Below are positions 34,965 through 46,634 of a stretch of DNA of 64,000 nucleotides, piece after piece; the first letter of the stretch is position 1; each line of letters begins with the position of its first letter. The DNA is from Riptortus pedestris (lineage: Eukaryota > Arthropoda > Insecta > Hemiptera > Alydidae). The DNA lies in NCBI GenBank assembly GCA_019009955.1, contig CM032228.1, positions 70,822,001-70,886,000 on the forward strand, read 5' to 3'. A program made the translations under genes and the position numbers. The notes beneath the pieces were generated by a model. It made no database searches. It was not told where the DNA came from and worked only from the letters and a program-made list of their open reading frames with translations.

Positions 34965-35345
34965 CTTCTTGAAGTAAATTCTATTCTTTCCTTTGTTCAG
35001 CAACTCTCTGCCATTTTGCTCCATAACATGAAGTAGGTAGTCTTCCACTCTTCCTCATGTAGTTTCGGGAATACCAGTTGATAACATTTTTATACCGTTT
35101 ACCATTATCCTTCCTCTCCAGGTTTTCTATCCATGTCTATTTTTTTATTATTGATGACGTGCGCTTTGTCAGGGAATTTAGTTTTATGTCTTATCCTCTT
35201 CCTGGACTTTTCGTCTCTCTTAGTTATATGTAGAATGTAGCACGGCATTCCTCTCACTTCATTTTTAAGCTTTCGAATTGTGGTTTCCCATAGATTCATT
35301 TCTAGTTCGGTAGCAGCTTTTTATCTGAACAGCTGCTTGTGCCTG
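34965..35345 (-). pseudogene. LINE ORF2 C-terminal fragment of another clade
   Basis: Open piece ITKRDEKSRKRIRHKTKFPD then KAHVINNKKIDMD, followed after a shift by NYMRKSGRLPTSCYGAKWQR, VAEQRKE. This matches the general pattern of the RT C-terminus of RTE/CR1-like elements (RD+.R..IR..T...D......KWQWAGHV, then GRP..RW and W...A..R), with motif residues lost. Confidence 0.6.
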
Positions 35346-36186
35346 AAATCCACGCAGCAGAGAACCTCATGCTAATCACCTTAATATATAATAAACTTTA
35401 TGTTTCAAAATGCTTTTGGATTGTTACACAGAATTATATTCATACAGTTCATACATATTAGACCTTAATTCTTTCAAAAAACCTTTCGGTCATGTACATC
35501 TCATGTTTATTGGTATATCTTACCTTAGGTTTAAAGAATCATGATGCCCTTCTATTCTATATGAGCAAAAAAAATGTTCATTTAAAACTTACTTCATTAA
35601 AGTTTCTGGTGAATCAAGTATTACAATACTTGGTGAAGAAGTAAAACAATACTTCTAGTTACAGTTAGCTTTCTGAATCCTCAGATGTGCTATGTGATTC
35701 TCACGTGAGCAATAGGTATTTATTCGGAGACAACTCATTTAACCCTTCCCCCTGACTAAAAAAGAGTGGCAACCTGTTGATAACATTGCCCTCCAAAAAA
35801 AATTTGTTATCAAGCTTCGTCACCAATCCTGCTCATTCTTATGTAAAATGGCCTTCTGAATCCATATATGCCCCTTCGCTCCCCTAACACAGACCGTATT
35901 GTGGGGAGGCCCCCTATGTTTGTCACTTTTTGATCATTTGCAGGGTCGAAAAAGATTATTTCAACATTTAAACTTCTTCTGAGGATCTATTGAGGTGAAA
36001 GTCTAAAATACGTAAATGTGTCACAAGAAGGAATTTTTTGGGGAATTTGGGGAGGGCGCTCCTTAATGTGTACAAAACCATTCAAAGTGGTCGATTTTTT
36101 TTTTCACTTTTCCAAGTCAATTTTGTCACTATTCCAAATATTCTCGCTTCCAGTCCCCCTCAATCTCACCTAATCCCAACCAAATG
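35346..36186. other. interval without recognisable gene
   Basis: Only a degraded SINE body scrap (about 35,740-35,790). The rest is unassigned. Confidence 0.45.
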
Positions 36187-36525
36187 TTGAAATGACGGTC
36201 ACACAGGGGCTGCTTTATCTAAGCAGATTTCCCTCATGCGTTACTTATTTTCATTTATCTCAAAACTTAAAAGTCTAATGAGAGCAATATTGGGCTTCAA
36301 ATAAAGTGCTTCACAACATAATAGCGTATTGTTAATATGAGATGAATAGGAGTGGGGGTTTACAAAAGACCAAAAACTAAAAAATAAAAATATCTCGGCT
36401 AATAATCAAGATAGTGAAAAATGTACATATCAACATTTATAGAACATTACATTTGAAATAAGATTGGTTCAATACAATTTTTCGATCCAAAGCCTCATAA
36501 CGGAGATATTAAGAATTTTACATTA
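36187..36525 (+). mobile_element. family A repeat, same truncated subfamily
   Basis: The 5' end is GGTCACACAGGGGCTGC and the 3' break comes after GGAGATATTAAGAATTTT, as in the 21.6 kb copy. Confidence 0.65.
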
Positions 36526-37137
36526 TTATTTTACATATGAATTATCAGGAATGGTGTCATGACTGATTTGCATTCAGACCAGTGTAACCCGGCCCCATTA
36601 GCCTTAGTTAATAAATTACATCAAAAATTCTTTATTGCTGCCACTGATATTTATTTAAAATCTATTTATTTAGTTTGACATTTTTCATTGAATGTAAATT
36701 AAATAGTCGCACTGCTTGGCCAAAACCAGTTTTAATGAACGGTTTGATTGCTATAAGAGCGTATACACACTCAATAATATTGTCAATACCTAAATAAAGT
36801 ATTTATCAAAAGACAAGACGGGATTTGACATTTCTGTTCTTATAGTGTCATTACTGGGGCCAGTAAGAATATTTTGAATTCTATTGGTCGTGTATAATAC
36901 AATATAGCAAATTCTGATGATTACCGGTGTTGAGTTAGATTGATGAGCTGTAAAAGGGCTTTGTCTATGCTACTGACCGAGAAATGAATCCTGTATGAAA
37001 TTAATGCTCTCAATAACCTATATAATATAGCTAGTCCTACCCCCAGATTAATATAATTTTATTCACATTTAAAAAATTACAAATACAATAAATTCTTTGT
37101 GTTAGAAACTTTTTTTCACTTTTAGAACATCCATCAA

Positions 37138-38100
37138 AATCCGTCACGCAGGGGCTGCAGATTTCCCACGTGCTGGTATGGCACTCTTTTGATCTATTCA
37201 CCTTATATATTTTCTATATCTGAGAAATATTTTTGGTGGTTTACTGACAGCGGGAAATGAAAATAACTCTCTTAATACTTTAGCTACAAAATAATTTATA
37301 GGACAATTGCAGAGCATCAGCTGTTTAACAAGATTGACTCTATAACATGATTTGATACAACTCATAATTAAGGATATATTTTGAATTTTCAAAATTCCCC
37401 CTAACCCCCCTCTTTGCCTGGTGCCATTTCAGCCATTATAGACTATGAACATTAGTGTTGAATTAAATGGTTAAATATCGATTATGGTATAGATAAAATA
37501 AACAGTAGTAAAGAAATAAAATCACGATGATCTTATCACACAACTTATTTGCAGTAATCACTCAATGTAAAATTTCATTGACAACAATATTGAAGTTCCA
37601 AATAATGTGCTTCATACCACCTTGTGTTTAATATGACATGAGTAGGAGTTTACTGAAGGTCGAAAACTAAAAAATGCAAATATCTTGGTTACTAAACTAG
37701 AAAGGGAAAAAGCGTAAATGACAATATTTATACAACATTAAATTGTCGATGAGACTGGATCTATACGATTTTTTCGATGCGACTTGTAATAAAGGAGATA
37801 TTTCGAATATTACAAATCCTCCACCTCTAACCCCCCCCCCCCCACTAATCTGATTTTAAAGCCGTAAACTAATTTGATCTTTAGTTTTACATAAAAGATA
37901 CATAAAACGTTTATATTTCGAGTTTGGTTACGATCAAACAAAAATTGTGAGCACTAGAGCGTTAACAGACAAATTTATATAGTTTTGAACAGACTTCATT
38001 TTCGTCATCTCCAGGACAGGATCGTTGGACATTTGAGAAAAATTTTCAAAAATTGCGCAATGAGTACAAACTCAATAACCTTAGCGAAAATCTTCTAAAA
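37138..38100 (+). mobile_element. family A repeat, near full length with degraded 3' end
   Basis: The 5' terminus TCCGTCACGCAGGGGCTGC at 37,141 is preceded by A. Both modules are present. The 3' palindrome is eroded to CCTTAGCGAAAATCTTCTAA. Confidence 0.75.
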
Positions 38101-39064
38101 AAGAGACGACTGTTTAAAAAAATAATTAAACATTAAATACTAACTAATATTTGAACCCACTCATATTTTAATAATTTTGAACACATAAAGGGAAATACTT
38201 TATGTTTTTTTTTTCTATCTCTTTGGAAAGACCTAGCTTAGACGTACCCTATTATGTTATGATTACACTTCATTGAAATAAACACATTTCATTTCACTTA
38301 CGCATTATGCTAAAATATGATGGTATCAGTTGTAATGCCTTTCTCGTGTTACTTGATACAGCACAGTTGACGATTCATAGCTATTTAAAAATCAGCTGTT
38401 TATAAACGGAGAGGATAGACTGGTAGGACCTTAATAGGAGGAAGGTTGGCCGGTGTTTGATAAGCCAACAAGGTTGCAGAGATGGCTTAGCAACCAATCA
38501 AGAGTAGGCCAGAACTGGGACCTCTGCTATTGATCTCCGGGGACCATGGCCTCTTGGTTGATTTGGTTGACGAGGTTACGGCCTGCTGAGGTCTACTAGC
38601 CATCCTACCCTAATCTTTCTATTATTCCAATGCCAAGGGAAAGCTTTCGATTCATTGCCACTAAACATTGGTCTCCCCTCAACTGATATCCGAAATCTGC
38701 AGCAAAAGCTACTTTATACATAGAGAAAAACATTTTCACAATTACAAATTTTGATATGGTATGAAACGGCAAATTCACAGGATCAGCTAAATCCTTTCGG
38801 ATGACTGGAAATATGCCCTAATCACTACTTTGGTGAATGAGAGTTCCATTAATTCATTAGAAGAAGTGGATTTCATTCTCTTCAAAGAAACTGGATTTAC
38901 TTCTTGGTTATAAAATCTGATTCCTCACTCAGCCTTCAATCCCCTAAAGAAAAATATTGGAACAATACCATGCTTCTTTAGGGGTGCACTATGCAAATGT
39001 AATTATCTTATAATGCTATCAGATTTAATGTTCCAACTTTTTCTTGAACTAAGAGGTTAGAAAA
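38101..39064. other. unassigned interval containing the source-like copy of a 22 bp motif
   Basis: A GC-richer patch at 38,405-38,600 includes TATTGATCTCCGGGGACCAT then GG (38,528-38,549), found again inside the family A copy at 41,867. No open frame. Confidence 0.45.
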
Positions 39065-39219
39065 AGTCCCTCACGCGAGAGCTTCGTAAACCAAGTAGGT
39101 TTCCCACGTGATTTATATTTTTATAGATATTTATAGACATTTGACACAACCGTGAATATTAAGTGAATAAGCACAAATTATATTGAGAATCGTTCAGTCA
39201 ATTTACATTTTAATAACCT

Positions 39220-39453
39220 CCACAACAAGAAGCGTCAGTTATAGCTGAAGAAGCCTCAGTTCCCACACCTCCAGACGACACCTCAGCAGCCGACACTTCA
39301 ATAATTTTGTATAAATACCTCTTTTATTCCTTCCCATTCCTCATTCCTGTTTCAGTGGCCGAATTCTCTTGTCTGTATGTAATTATTCTAAATTTTACTG
39401 GTGTTACCAATAAAGATTTTTTGGGAGATCTGATAGCCGAGTATTTAGTTGTC
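39220..39453 (+). CDS. ATG-less open frame, possibly an exon remnant
   Basis: Seventy-seven open codons with no ATG, directly after a stop. They read PPQQEASVIAEEASVPTPPD, then DTSAADTS, followed by a hydrophobic stretch (LYKYLFYSFPFLIPVSV) and TGA. AATAAA occurs at about 39,409. The Pro/Ala/Thr/Glu-rich start is unlike random AT-rich DNA. No acceptor with a pyrimidine tract was found. It could be a gene fragment or part of an old element. Confidence 0.18.
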
Positions 39454-39689
39454 TGAATTGTAATCAAACAGGTCAGACAACCTCTCAGAGCTGAATAGAT
39501 AGATAGAAATATTCTTAATTGGAACGTAAAACAAATACTGAAATAAGTCAGTTTTTAATATATTAATTTTATTGAAAACTATTTATTATACCTAGTACCG
39601 TAGTTTACAATGAATCAGAATAATCTCATTCACTCTAACTTTAGTAATCCAAAAGCAAAAGATGGGAGCGGGAGTGGAGAGTGGGGGTT

Positions 39690-39982
39690 ATCAGAACGTA
39701 TTTGCATATATCTCATCTAGAAAAGATATTTTGGCCGAAATATTTGGCATTTCGGCTTCAAAAAAAAAAATGGTACAAGATATATTAGCTTATTTTTAAC
39801 GTCCAATGACAGAAAGTGGGAGTTTACTGAAGGCTGAAATCTAAAAAATGCCCATGTCTTGGTAATTTATATATAATTTTGAACTGAACTAACTTTCGTC
39901 ATCTACGAGGTAGAATCCATGGGCATTTGTGTAAATTTCGCAAAAACGATGAGAACGAGCTCATTTCCCTTAAGGGAATGAT
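39690..39982 (+). mobile_element. family A repeat, degraded 3' portion
   Basis: Junction of modules, AATTTTGAACTGAACT and a broken palindrome (CATTTCCCTTAAGGG). A separate 5'-end fragment (GTCCCTCACGCGAGAGCTTC) sits at 39,065-39,112. Confidence 0.5.
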
Positions 39983-40499
39983 GATGACACCAGGGCCCGG
40001 TGATCAAACCTTGTTACTTCATAATTAAATTAGCAACTCCACCACTTCATGATATTGAGTAGGATTTGGGAAGCAGTCCAACCGAGAAAATGTCCTTGCC
40101 TATTAATCACGTTTCTGAATAAAATTTAGTATCCCGACAAGCGCATTACAACTGACGTAGAAAATTGACAAATATAAAGTATAATATTTAACTGTAATAT
40201 TATTAATGTATTAACTGGTTAATTTCTACTAAAGCTAAACCATTAGTGATATAATATTAGAGGAAAGTTACTATAAATAACATAGATCGGTGAAAATATT
40301 AATAAATTTATTTCTTGGGCATCCACTTTCATAAATAAAGAAGAGAAATGGTTATTATTTGAGTAGACTAGACCATACTGCGTTTAAATCTATTTATATT
40401 ATTAATTTTCAGAATTAGTCTTAATGTGTTACATTTCACAGATCATCTTTTATCATGTAGGCATATTATGACAAATGATACTAAGTATTTAGACTTATA

Positions 40500-40977
40500 C
40501 GATTATTTTAAGTATGATTGGAATTAGTGAGAGTGTAAATCTCTGCACCTCCCTCCCCCCACCCCCACTTGTTATTTATTTTGACTTGAAAATAACTTTG
40601 CTATTTATTTCCAATATAAATATAAACTATAAGGGCATTTTGATTATTTAATTTATATAATGATTATTTATACAAAATCGTGCTGAATTGGCACTACGTG
40701 CGACACGGGAAGTTGTGGGGAATCAAACTCTTTAATTCTGGTATATATTATCCTACTTCCTCCAATATTCTGACGTTAATGAAATAACTACACACTTTCT
40801 TTAACTATTAAACGTTACTTGGTAGTGTCATTAAGGCAAAACACAATATGTGTTTGAGCTAAATATGATAGTTTTAATTTACCCCACCCCCTTAATGTTG
40901 AAAGTTCTGCTATAAAAATAACACCATAATTCAGCCAATAATATAATTTCCCGGGCATCGCCGGGTACCTTAGCTAG
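40500..40977 (+). mobile_element. Helitron 3' end with uncertain left boundary
   Basis: A perfect 3' terminus: hairpin CCCGGGCATCGCCGGG, TACCTTAG, CTAG at 40,974-40,977, followed by T. The body upstream is AT-rich with no recognisable coding. The 5' TC end could not be fixed; the left limit given is approximate. Confidence 0.7.
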
Positions 40978-41283
40978 TGTAATATAATTTCCATGTAGTG
41001 AAAATGACTTATTTAAATTGAATAATAGCAAAAAAATTGAATAAAAGGGTAAAAAGTTAGATTGTTTACATTGTCTTGGATTTTACTTTCTTATTAGTGA
41101 TTTGCTCATTTATTTATTTTTACATCTGCCTTATTCATTGTCTCATCGAAAGTTAAATAGTTTTATCGTACACTTTGTTATGTTATTATCTATAACTTCA
41201 CAATATTTTAAAGATCAAATTCTTAATTTGGAAAGAAAGTTAAATTAAATAAAAATAGTTTTATTGTTACTACGTTTTGTTAT

Positions 41284-41445
41284 TATGGCTAATTGGGTCG
41301 GGTTATTTAAAGGTCACCTACATTTTCTAGCCAGGGTGGAACTTAGGATTTTATTTAATGAGTTCGTCATTAAAACCATTCCTATTTGCCGAGGAGGAAA
41401 TCGAACTCACCACTCTCGGTTTACTATATGAGACTAAGGTCCCGC
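41284..41445 (-). mobile_element. family S SINE, interrupted at its head
   Basis: CTAATTGGGTCGGGTTATTT, CTAGCCAGGGTGGAAC, GAAATCGAACTCACCACTC, then a break at GGTCCCGC where family A sequence begins. Head pieces (GGCTAACCTGAGCCCC) lie at 41,585-41,620, and a related one at 42,395-42,433. Confidence 0.72.
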
Positions 41446-41450
41446 TTGGG

Positions 41451-41512
41451 AAATCTGCTTAGTTTACGCAGCCCCTGCGTGACGGACTTTCTTAAACTTC
41501 AGGACTAGCTGT
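41451..41512 (-). mobile_element. family A 5' end, inverted relative to the copy at 41,670
   Basis: A lone 5' terminus plus its flank. Together with 41,659-41,716 it forms a perfect inverted repeat of about 58 bp that includes the flanking TCCTGAAGTTTAAGAAAG. Confidence 0.7.
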
Positions 41513-41669
41513 ACACGTTTAATCTTTTATAAGAATTAAAACTTCTCGGTCATCATTCCTTAGGATCTTCTTGTGATATTAAAGCTAACTCTTTGACTCA
41601 CGTGGCTAACCTGAGCCCCTAAGTGAGATTAAGACCAACTCCTTAACGCGTACGACTAATCCTGAAGTT

Positions 41670-42139
41670 TAAGAAAGTCCGTCACGCAGGGGCTGCGTAA
41701 ACTAAGCAGATTTCCCACGTAAAGTTATACAATAGAGAAATCTCCATACGAGTGCCGAACAGTTGCGGAAACGGCCGAACGAACTTTGGGCGGAAACGAA
41801 TAGAAGCGACCATAGCTCATCCGTCACACTTTATAAAAATGCAAATATCTCGGTTAATATTCAAGATATTGATCTCCGGGGACCATGGAGAATAAATGTA
41901 TATATAACAATATTTATAGTACATTTAATTTGCAATAAGATTAGTTCTATACAAATGTTCGATCCGACGTATAGTAACGGAGATATTTCGAATTTTCGAA
42001 ATTCTCCCCCTCTAAACCCTCTCTCCCACTAGTCCGATTTCAGTCGTTGACGAACTTGATCTTTCTTTTTACATAAAACGACTAAATATCGAGTTTGGTA
42101 ACGATTAAACAATAATTGCGACCGTTAGAGCGGTAAAAG

Positions 42140-42177
<38 letters not shown>

Positions 42178-42303
42178 TTTTGAACGGACCTCATATTCGT
42201 CATCTCCAATGTTGGATCGATGGACATTTGAAGAAAAATTTCGAAAATGGCGTCATGAGTACGACCTCAAAATCTGATTTTCCTTAAGAGAAATCTGCTA
42301 ATA
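41670..42303 (+). mobile_element. family A repeat, complete short form
   Basis: Both ends are present (5' GTCCGTCACGCAGGGGCTGC, 3' palindrome then TGCTAA) with only one body module. It belongs to a subfamily with a GC-rich insert (about 41,750-41,825, repeated CCGAAC/GGCCGAAC). It carries a 22 bp insertion at 41,867-41,888 that matches 38,528-38,549 exactly. Confidence 0.8.
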
Positions 42304-42887
42304 AAATCATCTGTTGTGAGTCAATCATTTATAAGAATTAAAACTTTAAAATTAAAACTCGACCATCATTCGTTAGTATCTTGTTGTGAGATTAAGGCTA
42401 ACTCTTTAATTCGCATAGCAAACCGGAGCCCCAAATAAAAAAATAGTATTATTGAATACAAAATAAACCCTAGTATAGATACTAATATTATTTTCTGTCC
42501 TTTACCCCTACCTTTTAATTTTTATTCTATTATTGTGAAGCCATTTACAATAGTACGTTTTAACAATAAAGGCTAAATAAATTAATTAAAATAAGAAAAC
42601 GTAGTATAAACATGAATGTTAATAAATTAAATCGTAATAAATTATAAACGCTTATGTTGGGAACAAAACTAAATACAATTAGAAAGCAAGGGCACAAATG
42701 AAAACTAAGAAACATTTGTCTATAGAAAACGTCCACACATTTTAAGGTTACTCAACTAAAAAGAGAAAAAAAATTAGAAATTGTAACATAGAGTATATAT
42801 TATAAGGTATAAAATGTTAGTAATTCTTCTTCTTCTTCTTTCTAGTAAAGTTTTTTCAAAAAGACCGTTAAAAATTTAAATGTTTCA

Positions 42888-43245
42888 GAGAAGAAAAAAT
42901 AGACTAAAATTAAATCAAAAGTATAATGTGAGCACTCTCGAGTTTCTGTTGAATAAGAGAACGGCAAGTAAACTCCTGCGCGATATTGTAAAGTTCTCTG
43001 TTTTAGCTAGGCAAAAGGAAATCTCTCCAACTCTCTCGAGTTCTAGCAACTCCTTACCCCGAGGGAGAGAGAAAAACTCACCCAGCGAGTTCTCACGGGC
43101 TAATAGCTCCGAGCAAAAAGTTTCATCTGTGCTCTGCTTAAATGATTTCAATAATATTTCCAAGGCCAATGCTTTTTTAGAAGATATCCCAATAAAAATT
43201 TCTTCAAACGACCATCGGTCCCATCTAGTTATTGACAAAAAAAAG
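42888..43245 (+). CDS. possible exon of unknown gene, running into a microsatellite
   Basis: An acceptor-like AAATTTAAATGTTTCAG is followed by about 119 open codons: RLKLNQKYNVSTLEFLLNKR, then TASKLLRDIVKFSVLARQKE, and a Ser-rich part including NSLPRGREKNSPSEFSRANS. The frame then runs into AAAAAAAGTCCGTCA, which is the family A 5' terminus, and a TA/TG microsatellite that only adds alternating Ile/Tyr. No good donor precedes the junction. The minus strand is also open for about 100 codons. Product not recognised. Confidence 0.25.
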
Positions 43246-43249
43246 TCCG

Positions 43250-43308
<59 letters not shown>

Positions 43309-43335
43309 TGTGTGTGTGTGTGTGTGTGTGTGTGT
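43246..43335. repeat. compound TA/TG microsatellite
   Basis: TA tract of about 55 bp followed by TG units, directly attached to a 15 bp piece of the family A 5' end (AAAAAAAGTCCGTCA). Confidence 0.95.
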
Positions 43336-43339
43336 ACAG

Positions 43340-44132
43340 TTTTGTGCAGACAAATGTCACCGTGACTAATTAAAAAAGTCAAAGTAACAGACTGATAATC
43401 TTTTTAAAATGTAGAATTAGTATTTCTAAAATTTGTACCCACAAATTCCAAAATTTGCTTGCTAAAAATTCCAAAATTTTGCAAGTGTAGGTTTTTTTAT
43501 TTTGAGGAATCTGGAGATGAAGTTATTAGCGTTGGTTTGAGCGGGATTTCCGCATTTTAACTTCAGAACTCCAAAGAGGGAGTTACTTTGATGATTCGAA
43601 TCATGCAAATATGATTCCTCGTTTGGCTTACAAATCGTGGATACCCAACTACAATGCATCCTCTATCCTCTATTATCTTTGTACGTGGCTCAGACTAGTA
43701 TTCAAGCTTTCAGAAATAGGCGTTTATGTCTTGTTCTCTGTCACGAAGTTTTTCTCACTAACTAATGGCATTGGCAAAGCTGAGCCCCCAGCCATGAGTT
43801 AAGGTATTGGACTTAATCTCATAGGGCAAACCTATGTGCGGGTTCGATACTCACCTGGATTATAGGAATTCATTTATAATAAAATCCTTAGTCCCAAACT
43901 GGCTAGTTAAGGGTAGTGTGTAGATAACCCGTCCCGACAAGTCATACAAAGTGATCTTTAATAAACAATATTCAGCAGCCTTGACAAAGCCATTTATTCT
44001 TTGTCATTTTAAAAAGTATTTTTAATGAATACGCATATTTAATCTCAAATAAATATGCTGATTGAAGTTCGGAAATCGTAGATGAATAAATTTCAGTCCT
44101 TAATTATTATATGATTTTATTACGATTGTCGA
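43340..44132 (+). repeat. left arm of a large inverted duplication
   Basis: Matches 48,745-49,410 in reverse complement. Identical blocks include CTTTGATGATTCGAATCATG, AACTCCAAAGAGGGAGTTAC and GTCAAAGTAACAGACTGA. It includes a family S SINE at the mirrored position, so duplication followed that insertion. Not recognised as a known element; no coding capacity of its own. Confidence 0.8.
43780..43970 (+). mobile_element. family S SINE, full but diverged
   Basis: Head CTGAGCCCCCAGCCATGAGT, B box GGGTTCGATACTCACC, body AACTGGCTAGTTAAGGG. It lies inside the left arm of the 43-49 kb inverted duplication, opposite the copy at 48,805. Confidence 0.75.
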
Positions 44133-44705
44133 TCCTAAAAAAATGTTATATGAGTTCTCTGTAAATATATTGAATAAAATATACAAAGTCATTTGCTATT
44201 CTTCGTTAAAAATGATTTCATTTGAAAGTGATATACGATTTCACTATCTAAGAAAAAATTTCATAAAACATAATTCATAAAACCACTTATATTAATTCAA
44301 GAAGGTCCTATACACATTTTCTGATTCACATATAAACAAAGAAAAATTTGCACCATCATATTTTCCCCCTAAATGTTGCCAAATTAAATGTTACAACAGC
44401 CCAAAATATGAAACATCCTTAGGATAATTGTTTTTTATTTATGCGACTTCACTCAGAAACTCGTCAAAATGTCGATTCTACAGTCTAATTTTATTGTAGT
44501 ACAGTCTCTCACTCTCCTTCCCGAATTATTTCTTCTAGCATTTGGTTTTAGTTATAATATTCAAAACTGTACAAGACTTTTTACTTGACAAAGGTAATAA
44601 ATTTTACCTAGACGTTGGCTGATTTAGTTTCACTTCAACCTACGCGATTAACAACCACATAAGACAAGGATAGTTCCAAAGGTGGCTCACCCATATGCCA
44701 TTCTA

Positions 44706-46634
44706 AAGTAGAGTCAATAAGTAAGGTCCCCCGCTAGGGTAGTAGGCCCTCCCCCATATTGCCAGATCTACCCTCCCGCTGAGCCTACTATGACGTTTTC
44801 ATATTTCTCACATATTTTTTCGTAGTTACAATGACTTTATAAGCATAAAACCAATATTTTATTTTTCGTGATTAAATATCTGAAGCAATGGCATCTATTG
44901 TATAAAAAAGGTAACAAGAATTTTCGAATTTACAAAGCTTTGAAGAAAAATATGATTTTTATTGCAAAAAAAGATATTAAATGTTTTAAAAACAAAAAGC
45001 TATGGAAGAAGAAAGACGCCTTCCATTTCCTCATTGGCAGAATGTCCGTCTTCTGAAGAATCAGATTCTTCCCACTCACTACTACTACTACTGGTAATTG
45101 AAATGATCATTTGTTCAACTCTTTCTTCAATTACGCCATCCAGTTGAGCTTGAGACTTCATCACCTTCTCTGTATGCTTTACAACTTTTTCCCAATCCCC
45201 TGAAGAAATAGTATTCATTTTTTCTTCTGTTAATTTTATCACTTCAGGCATTTTAAAATTCTTGTAGTTTAAAGATACGTACCCTTTTATTTGAGCCCAA
45301 ATCATTTCAATAGGGTTAAAGTGACAATGGTAAGGAGGAAGCCGAATAACCCTATGACCATGTACTTTTGCAATTTCATCTATTTCGTAAATAGGAAAAC
45401 GTGGTTAATGAATTTTTACTAATTCGAGCAGTTCTGGTTTGTACATATTGCTGTTATATTGAATTCCTCTTGATTGTAACCACTTGATTATGTCATCTTT
45501 ACTTTGAGACATCGTAGGAATTTTTTCTTTTTTTTTACACTATGATAAGGTCCATTGTCCAAGACAATAACCCTCCCAGGTTTTAAATTCGGAATTAGCT
45601 TATCCTTAAACCACTCTGTAAATGTGAGGTGGCCCATTTCGTTATGGTAGTTCCCTGAATTTTTCTTGCCAAGAAACAATAATTTTGCATTAGTAACAAA
45701 CCCTTCGACTCCACCAGCATGTAGAAGAATAAGCCTGGTCCCTTTCCCAACTGGGGCACTCATTGTTCCTTTTGCTGTATTATCAGTCCAAATATGTGAC
45801 TTGGAATGACCCGCGTTTACCCATGTTTCGTCGAGCCAAATAATATTATACATGGGTATGCTCAGGATATCTCTTAAAAATCTTGCTCTCCAAGCTACAA
45901 TGTCACCCCTCTCCATTAGTAATTTTCTATTTCCTTCAAACTTCTTCCATGAAAATCCTAATTTCTTTAATGTGTAATAAAGGCTAGTAACACCTCCAAA
46001 AAATAAACCGGCGTCTTTCAAAGTGATCAGGAGGCGTTTTCTATTAGGATACTCCTTTCTCTCATAATAGCCATATATATGCCTCCTTATTGCTTCTTCT
46101 TGAAAGGCATCAAAAGTTAGACTTTTGCGAGGCCGCTTTTTACCTGGGGTAAGGATTTTTTTCATCATTTCCAAATTTTTTTTTCTCCATTGATTCTCTG
46201 GAAATTCCAAAAGCAGCAGCTGTTCTCTCTACAACCTGGTCAAATGAAACAAGCGGGCTACCGTTCTGTTTTTCTTTTTCAAAAAACTCACGCACTTTAA
46301 TTATCATTTCACGAGTTTGTACCTTGAAAACTATTCCTCTTTTCTTTTTAGAGATACCACTTCCCTCACCTTCGTTTAGTGACATTTTCACAAATGTAGA
46401 AAACAATGCACAAAACCGAACTATGTTCAAAATCGGAACAATGGACAAAACCAAACTATGAACAATAGAAAACAAAACAACACTTGGATAGTGGCCACTT
46501 AACACTGGAAACTAGAGTGTCAGAGGGAAGGCAGGTATAACCTAGCAACGTCGCAGTCTTCTGATTGGCTGAGAGGCCTTAGTACGGCCTCCCCACCCTT
46601 CTTGCCCAGGGGACCTTATTCATTGACTCTACTA
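44706..46634 (-). mobile_element. IS630/Tc1/mariner-type DNA transposon with wide DDE spacing (Sailor-like, DD82E)
   Basis: The 1,929 bp element is flanked by TA dinucleotides (44,704-44,705 and 46,635-46,636). Terminal inverted repeats: left AAGTAGAGTCAATAAGTAAG, right (reverse complement) TAGTAGAGTCAATGAATAAG, both continuing GTCCCC. It encodes one decayed transposase on the minus strand. TA target, TIRs and the WLDETW / LDNGPYHS / HFNPIEMIWAQ motifs place it in the IS630-Tc1-mariner group. Confidence 0.88.
45000..46385 (-). pseudogene. DDE transposase pseudogene, DD82-83E
   Basis: Probable start MSLNEGEGSG at 46,385. N-terminal helix-turn-helix-like region (residues about 15-70), a basic linker KKRPRKSLTF and a second helical region. 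Then the catalytic core: first Asp in NIIWLDETWV, second Asp in VIVLDNGPYHS (codon 45,557-45,559), Glu in HFNPIEMIWAQ (codon 45,306-45,308). There are 248 nt between the last two catalytic codons, so about 82-83 residues after repairing one indel. This is far more than the 34-41 of Tc1/mariner and fits the Sailor (DD82E) group. The C-terminus is Ser/Glu-rich. Breaks: frameshifts in A-runs near 46,170 and 45,535, and one stop near 45,405. Confidence 0.88.

Noticed and set aside
39418..39510. tRNA-like look of CTGATAGCCGAGTATTTAG
   Set aside because: A-box-like only; there is no B box or foldable cloverleaf, and it does not match the SINE family.
42915..43382. Minus-strand 155-codon frame opposite the 42.9 kb ORF
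   Set aside because: Its start is microsatellite-derived (His-Thr, Tyr-Ile) and no acceptor/donor pair was found; the plus strand has the better acceptor.
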